From Dictyobacter formicarum (lineage in GTDB: Bacteria; Chloroflexota; Ktedonobacteria; Ktedonobacterales; Ktedonobacteraceae), in NCBI RefSeq assembly GCF_016587435.1, contig NZ_BNJJ01000014.1, forward strand, positions 186,001-250,000: a DNA stretch of 64,000 bases, read 5' to 3'. The notes under the pieces were generated by a model, which saw nothing but the letters and a program-made list of their open reading frames with translations, had not been told where the DNA came from and made no database searches. The number at the start of each line of letters is the position of its first letter. The first letter of the stretch is position 1. The translations under genes were made by a program, and so were the position numbers. Positions 61,687-64,000 of this stretch are shown here, one piece after another.

Positions 61687-62034
61687 ATGGGTGTTTTTGA
61701 ATTTATGGTTGGCAAGAAAAAGCCAACGCCTGGTGAGGTTGCCAAGGAGCGCTTAAAAGTGGTACTGGCACACGACCGCCTGAAGCTCAATCCGGAACTG
61801 CTAGAGGTTATACGTGAGGAGATCCTTTCGGTCGTCTCACGTCGCCTGGCGATCGATGAAGACCAGATGCAGGTTAATCTGGCACATGAAGGCGGCGCAG
61901 AAAAACTGCTGGCCAATATGCCGATCAGACGCGAAAAAATTACTTTTGAGTGGGATCCTCCTTCTCATACCCCTAACTCAAATGTCATTCGTGGTATTGT
62001 CCATGTGGATACCTCGGATAATGAACACAAATAA
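61687..62034 (+). CDS. minE: Cell division topological specificity factor MinE
   Basis: Stimulates MinD ATPase and drives the Min oscillation. The 115-residue protein starts with a membrane-targeting segment (MGVFEFMVGK) and a Pro-rich turn, then AKERLKVVLAHDRLKLNPELLEVIREEILSVVSRR, the MinD-binding helix and topological domain. It is longer than the typical 90 residues because of a C-terminal tail (FEWDPPSHTPNSNVIRGIVHV). GGGAG precedes the ATG; 13 bp after minD. Confidence 0.93.
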   Translation: MGVFEFMVGKKKPTPGEVAKERLKVVLAHDRLKLNPELLEVIREEILSVVSRRLAIDEDQMQVNLAHEGGAEKLLANMPIRREKITFEWDPPSHTPNSNVIRGIVHVDTSDNEHK

Positions 62035-62333
62035 GCAGGTTACTCATTGACAGCGCAACTCCTATATGAGGGCACCCTTTTGTTAGGATGCTCCTCATCT
62101 TCTTGCCCCACAATCCCCGTTACATCTGCATATTATATCCTTTATATATGATCATAGCACGATAAGTCTATAAAAGGTTAAGAATCTGCTCACTGAACGC
62201 TAACTCCTTAACATAATCCTTATATCTTTTTAACTTTTATTTTACTTGTTGTCGTATATAATAGATGCTATGGTTATCATAGTTTCCTTCCATCAATGTA
62301 TAAATAGCATGTTCCCTTTACTTATGAAACTAG
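62035..62333. promoter_or_regulatory. AT-rich spacer after minE, with promoter-like sequence
   Basis: No gene. A weak hairpin GTTAAG/CTTAAC (about 62178-62211) may end the min transcript. TATAAT near 62257 lies about 75 bp before the candidate RNA at 62334; a -35 box at proper spacing is not evident. Confidence 0.4.
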
Positions 62334-62697
62334 CGCGTTAATGAAGTGCCGGGATAGAGACGTTGTAGCCGTACAGGAGATAGGCTTGTTGTATATGCGT
62401 ACAGTCGAACCTTACGTTGTCGGATAGCCGGTTTTCTTGCGAGATGGCCCGGAGATGAAACTTCTCATTGTTAGTTGCTGTTGTGTGGTGGTGGGAGAAG
62501 TTCAGCTTCAATAAAGCTACTTGCCACGAAGACTGCGGATTTGATGTGGTGGTTTGGTGGTGGCGTTATCACAACAAAAGGCTTCTATGTGCAGCAGTAC
62601 AACGCTTGAGTATCCCAATCCGGGTCGAATGCGCAGGCTATACGTTTCGTACCTGGTGCTGGAGACTGCCGGTGTATGCCGGCACTTCATTGACGCG
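62334..62697. ncRNA. Candidate structured RNA (or miniature mobile element) closed by a 19-bp helix
   Basis: CGCGTTAATGAAGTGCCGG (62334-62352) pairs with CCGGCACTTCATTGACGCG (62679-62697): 18 Watson-Crick pairs and one G-T pair around 326 nt. Internal helices include AAACTTCTC/GAGAAGTT (about 62458-62500) and AGCTT/AAGCT. TGCCGG-TGTATG-CCGGCA (62668-62684) competes with the closing helix. No convincing ORF; GTGGTGG-rich stretches are repeated. Conserved words of tmRNA, RNase P RNA, 6S RNA, group I introns and cobalamin switches were not found. Long inverted ends also fit a MITE, but no target duplication is evident. Confidence 0.45.
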
Positions 62698-62836
62698 ATA
62701 GGAAGTTAATCCCATAGCGACAATAGAATGAGCTTTATACAGCTATGCACGATGTATAGTAGAAGAGCGCGCAAAACTATCAATCTGATCGCAATAATCA
62801 AAAGGATTCTGGGGATCAATCAAAGGAATTGTCACT

Positions 62837-63592
62837 ATGCTTCAGTCATTATTACCGAGGTATATAGTGGTAAGTAGGGGTATTCGAGAGCCAAGGAAGC
62901 AGCGTATGCGTAAAAGCAGTCTCTATCAACTGCATCGCGGTGCCAGCAAGGCCATCTGGCCCATAACTGCCCAATGTTATGTTCATACAAATCGAGCCGC
63001 TCAACAGCGCCGTTTAATCATTATGACTGGTATTAGCTGGATCGATATGCTTGGTCTATTGCGCATTCAAACTCTGTACCTTGTATCCCGCTACCTGACG
63101 TTTAACCGGCTGGTGCAGGGTGGTTTTGTGTTCGTCTGTATCGGTATCGCTTTTGTGCTGTCCGCTATTTACGATTGGGCCATGCTGCTCGCTCACTGGA
63201 TGACTTTTGTTTTGTTCGCAAGTTTATGTGTGCTAACAACCGCTATTATTGATTATTTACGTATCGAACAAAAACGGAGTTCACAGCATCCGACCAAGCA
63301 ATTTATGCCTGCTGCCAAATCATCCTTTACCAGCATTCCTGCTTCCCAGCCGAGCCAGCCATTGAAAGCCTTAAGCCATAGTCAGAGCATTCCTCAGACA
63401 CAGGTGCCCTCCCTGTTTAGCTTCCCTGATACGCCCATGCCGTCCACTCCATTGGTGCGTGTGTTAGAGACGATTGATCTATCATCCACAAATATCAAAC
63501 ATTTTCTCGATATCAAGTCCCAAACCAGCGGATCGATCACCAGGATGCGGAATGTGAACACACACAGCAAAGATACTACTGCATCCGAATAA
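62837..63592 (+). CDS. Uncharacterised protein with two membrane segments
   Basis: A 251-residue protein. A basic N-terminus of about 85 residues (RGIREPRKQRMRKSSLYQLHRG) precedes two close membrane helices (about 93-112, GGFVFVCIGIAFVLSAIY; about 117-138, MTFVLFASLCVLTTAIIDYL). The last 110 residues are Ser/Pro/Gln-rich and look disordered. No family recognised. AAAGGAA is 9 nt before the ATG. It follows the candidate structured RNA by 140 bp and might be controlled by it. Confidence 0.6.
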   Translation: MLQSLLPRYIVVSRGIREPRKQRMRKSSLYQLHRGASKAIWPITAQCYVHTNRAAQQRRLIIMTGISWIDMLGLLRIQTLYLVSRYLTFNRLVQGGFVFVCIGIAFVLSAIYDWAMLLAHWMTFVLFASLCVLTTAIIDYLRIEQKRSSQHPTKQFMPAAKSSFTSIPASQPSQPLKALSHSQSIPQTQVPSLFSFPDTPMPSTPLVRVLETIDLSSTNIKHFLDIKSQTSGSITRMRNVNTHSKDTTASE

Positions 63593-63697
63593 GCCGAACG
63601 CATGACCTTCGGGTATTTTGTTGACCTGCAAGCACCAGCGAAGTATGATAGCAGGCAGGTTTTGTGCGAGTATCAGCAGATAGGTGAGGAGGCTCCA

Positions 63698-64000
63698 ATG
63701 AGCAACCAGCAGATACAAAAGGTTAAGGTAAAGCGCCTGGCACACGTTGGTGTATGGACGACAGACGTGTCAGCGCAGGCACGCTTCTACCATCAAGTCC
63801 TTGGGCTGGATGTGCGCTCAACATCTGAGAGTGTTACAGATGAGGATAGCGAATCAAACGAGGCAAATATATTTTTAGGATTGGGTGAAGAGTCCCATAG
63901 TGTGGGATTTTTCAACGATAACCGTTCCGCGCCCACCAATGGTCGCCGCCCTGTGCAGCGAACGCCTCTCCATCATCTGTCTTTTGAAGTTGATAGCGAT
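63698..64000 (+). CDS. VOC-family (glyoxalase/dioxygenase-like) protein, N-terminal part
   Basis: The first 101 codons of a vicinal oxygen chelate protein; it runs off the window. VKRLAHVGVWTTDVSAQARFYHQVLGLDV is the classic first beta-alpha-beta unit with the metal-ligand His, and TPLHHLSFEVDSD begins the second module with the next His. Extradiol dioxygenases, glyoxalases and resistance proteins share this fold, so the reaction is not known. GTGAGGAGG with 5-nt spacing fixes the ATG at 63698. Confidence 0.82.
   Translation, partial: MSNQQIQKVKVKRLAHVGVWTTDVSAQARFYHQVLGLDVRSTSESVTDEDSESNEANIFLGLGEESHSVGFFNDNRSAPTNGRRPVQRTPLHHLSFEVDSD

Noticed and set aside
62600..62697. Cobalamin-riboswitch look-alike
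   Set aside because: AATCCGGG and GGAGACTGCC recall parts of the consensus, but the core GGTG and CCCGCAACTGT elements and their order are missing.
62468..62701. A 77-codon plus-strand frame within the candidate RNA
   Set aside because: Trp/Val/Cys-biased composition, no ribosome site, and it crosses the right arm of the 19-bp helix.

Overview
The window looks like chromosomal DNA of a Chloroflexota bacterium, most likely a Ktedonobacteria-type soil organism. This is inferred from gene content, not from a database match. It has moderate GC, many Ser/Thr kinases with Pro/Thr-rich tails, a STAND/TPR ATPase, ECF sigma/anti-sigma pairs, LLM-class oxidoreductases, SelB, MinCDE, and intergenic DNA full of palindromes. 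No rRNA, tRNA, CRISPR array or prophage was seen.

Layout. 1-3.7 kb: the start of a membrane polyamine synthase-like protein, a STAND ATPase with TPRs and an unknown protein. 4.0-6.8 kb: fmt, then an MFS exporter preceded by a possible nine-residue leader peptide. 6.9-16.8 kb (minus strand): alaS, an FtsA/PilM-like ATPase, a baseplate-J-like membrane protein, ruvX, mltG and uppP, joining translation, Holliday-junction processing and cell-wall work. 17.4-22.4 kb: a P-loop kinase, a polar amino-acid ABC transporter (binding protein, permease, ATPase) and a HAD phosphatase. 22.7-27.9 kb: a soluble histidine kinase, a solitary Doc-type Fic protein on an apparently leaderless promoter, two small proteins and uvrC. 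28.1-32.4 kb: selB and a PASTA kinase. 33.1-38.3 kb: a GT4 glycosyltransferase and a GH57 glycosidase with a structured spacer, a lytic transglycosylase and a short crotonase. 38.3-43.7 kb: a HAMP receptor, a PstS-like lipoprotein, another lipoprotein and a CPA1 antiporter.

43.7-46.9 kb holds a promoter, a 48-codon ORF ending in a run of Met and Cys codons, alternative hairpins, an unknown protein, a PhnD-like binding protein without signal peptide and an LLM flavin oxidoreductase. It reads as a sulfur amino-acid attenuated operon. 46.9-52.4 kb: an M48 protease, a small protein, two TIM-barrel sugar isomerase-like genes and between them an intact IS4-family element inserted in repeats. 52.4-57.6 kb: a pseudokinase fused to a Kelch-type propeller, a mutarotase-like protein and a phosphotransferase that seems to start at CTG. 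57.9-64 kb: a sigma/anti-sigma pair, minC-minD-minE, a 364-nt segment closed by a 19-bp helix (candidate structured RNA or miniature element), a two-TM protein and the start of a VOC-family protein.

Two themes run through the non-coding DNA. One is a dispersed repeat with conserved flanks around a long perfect palindrome whose sequence differs in each copy. The other is a set of leader regions (short ORFs plus hairpins) that suggest attenuation-type control.
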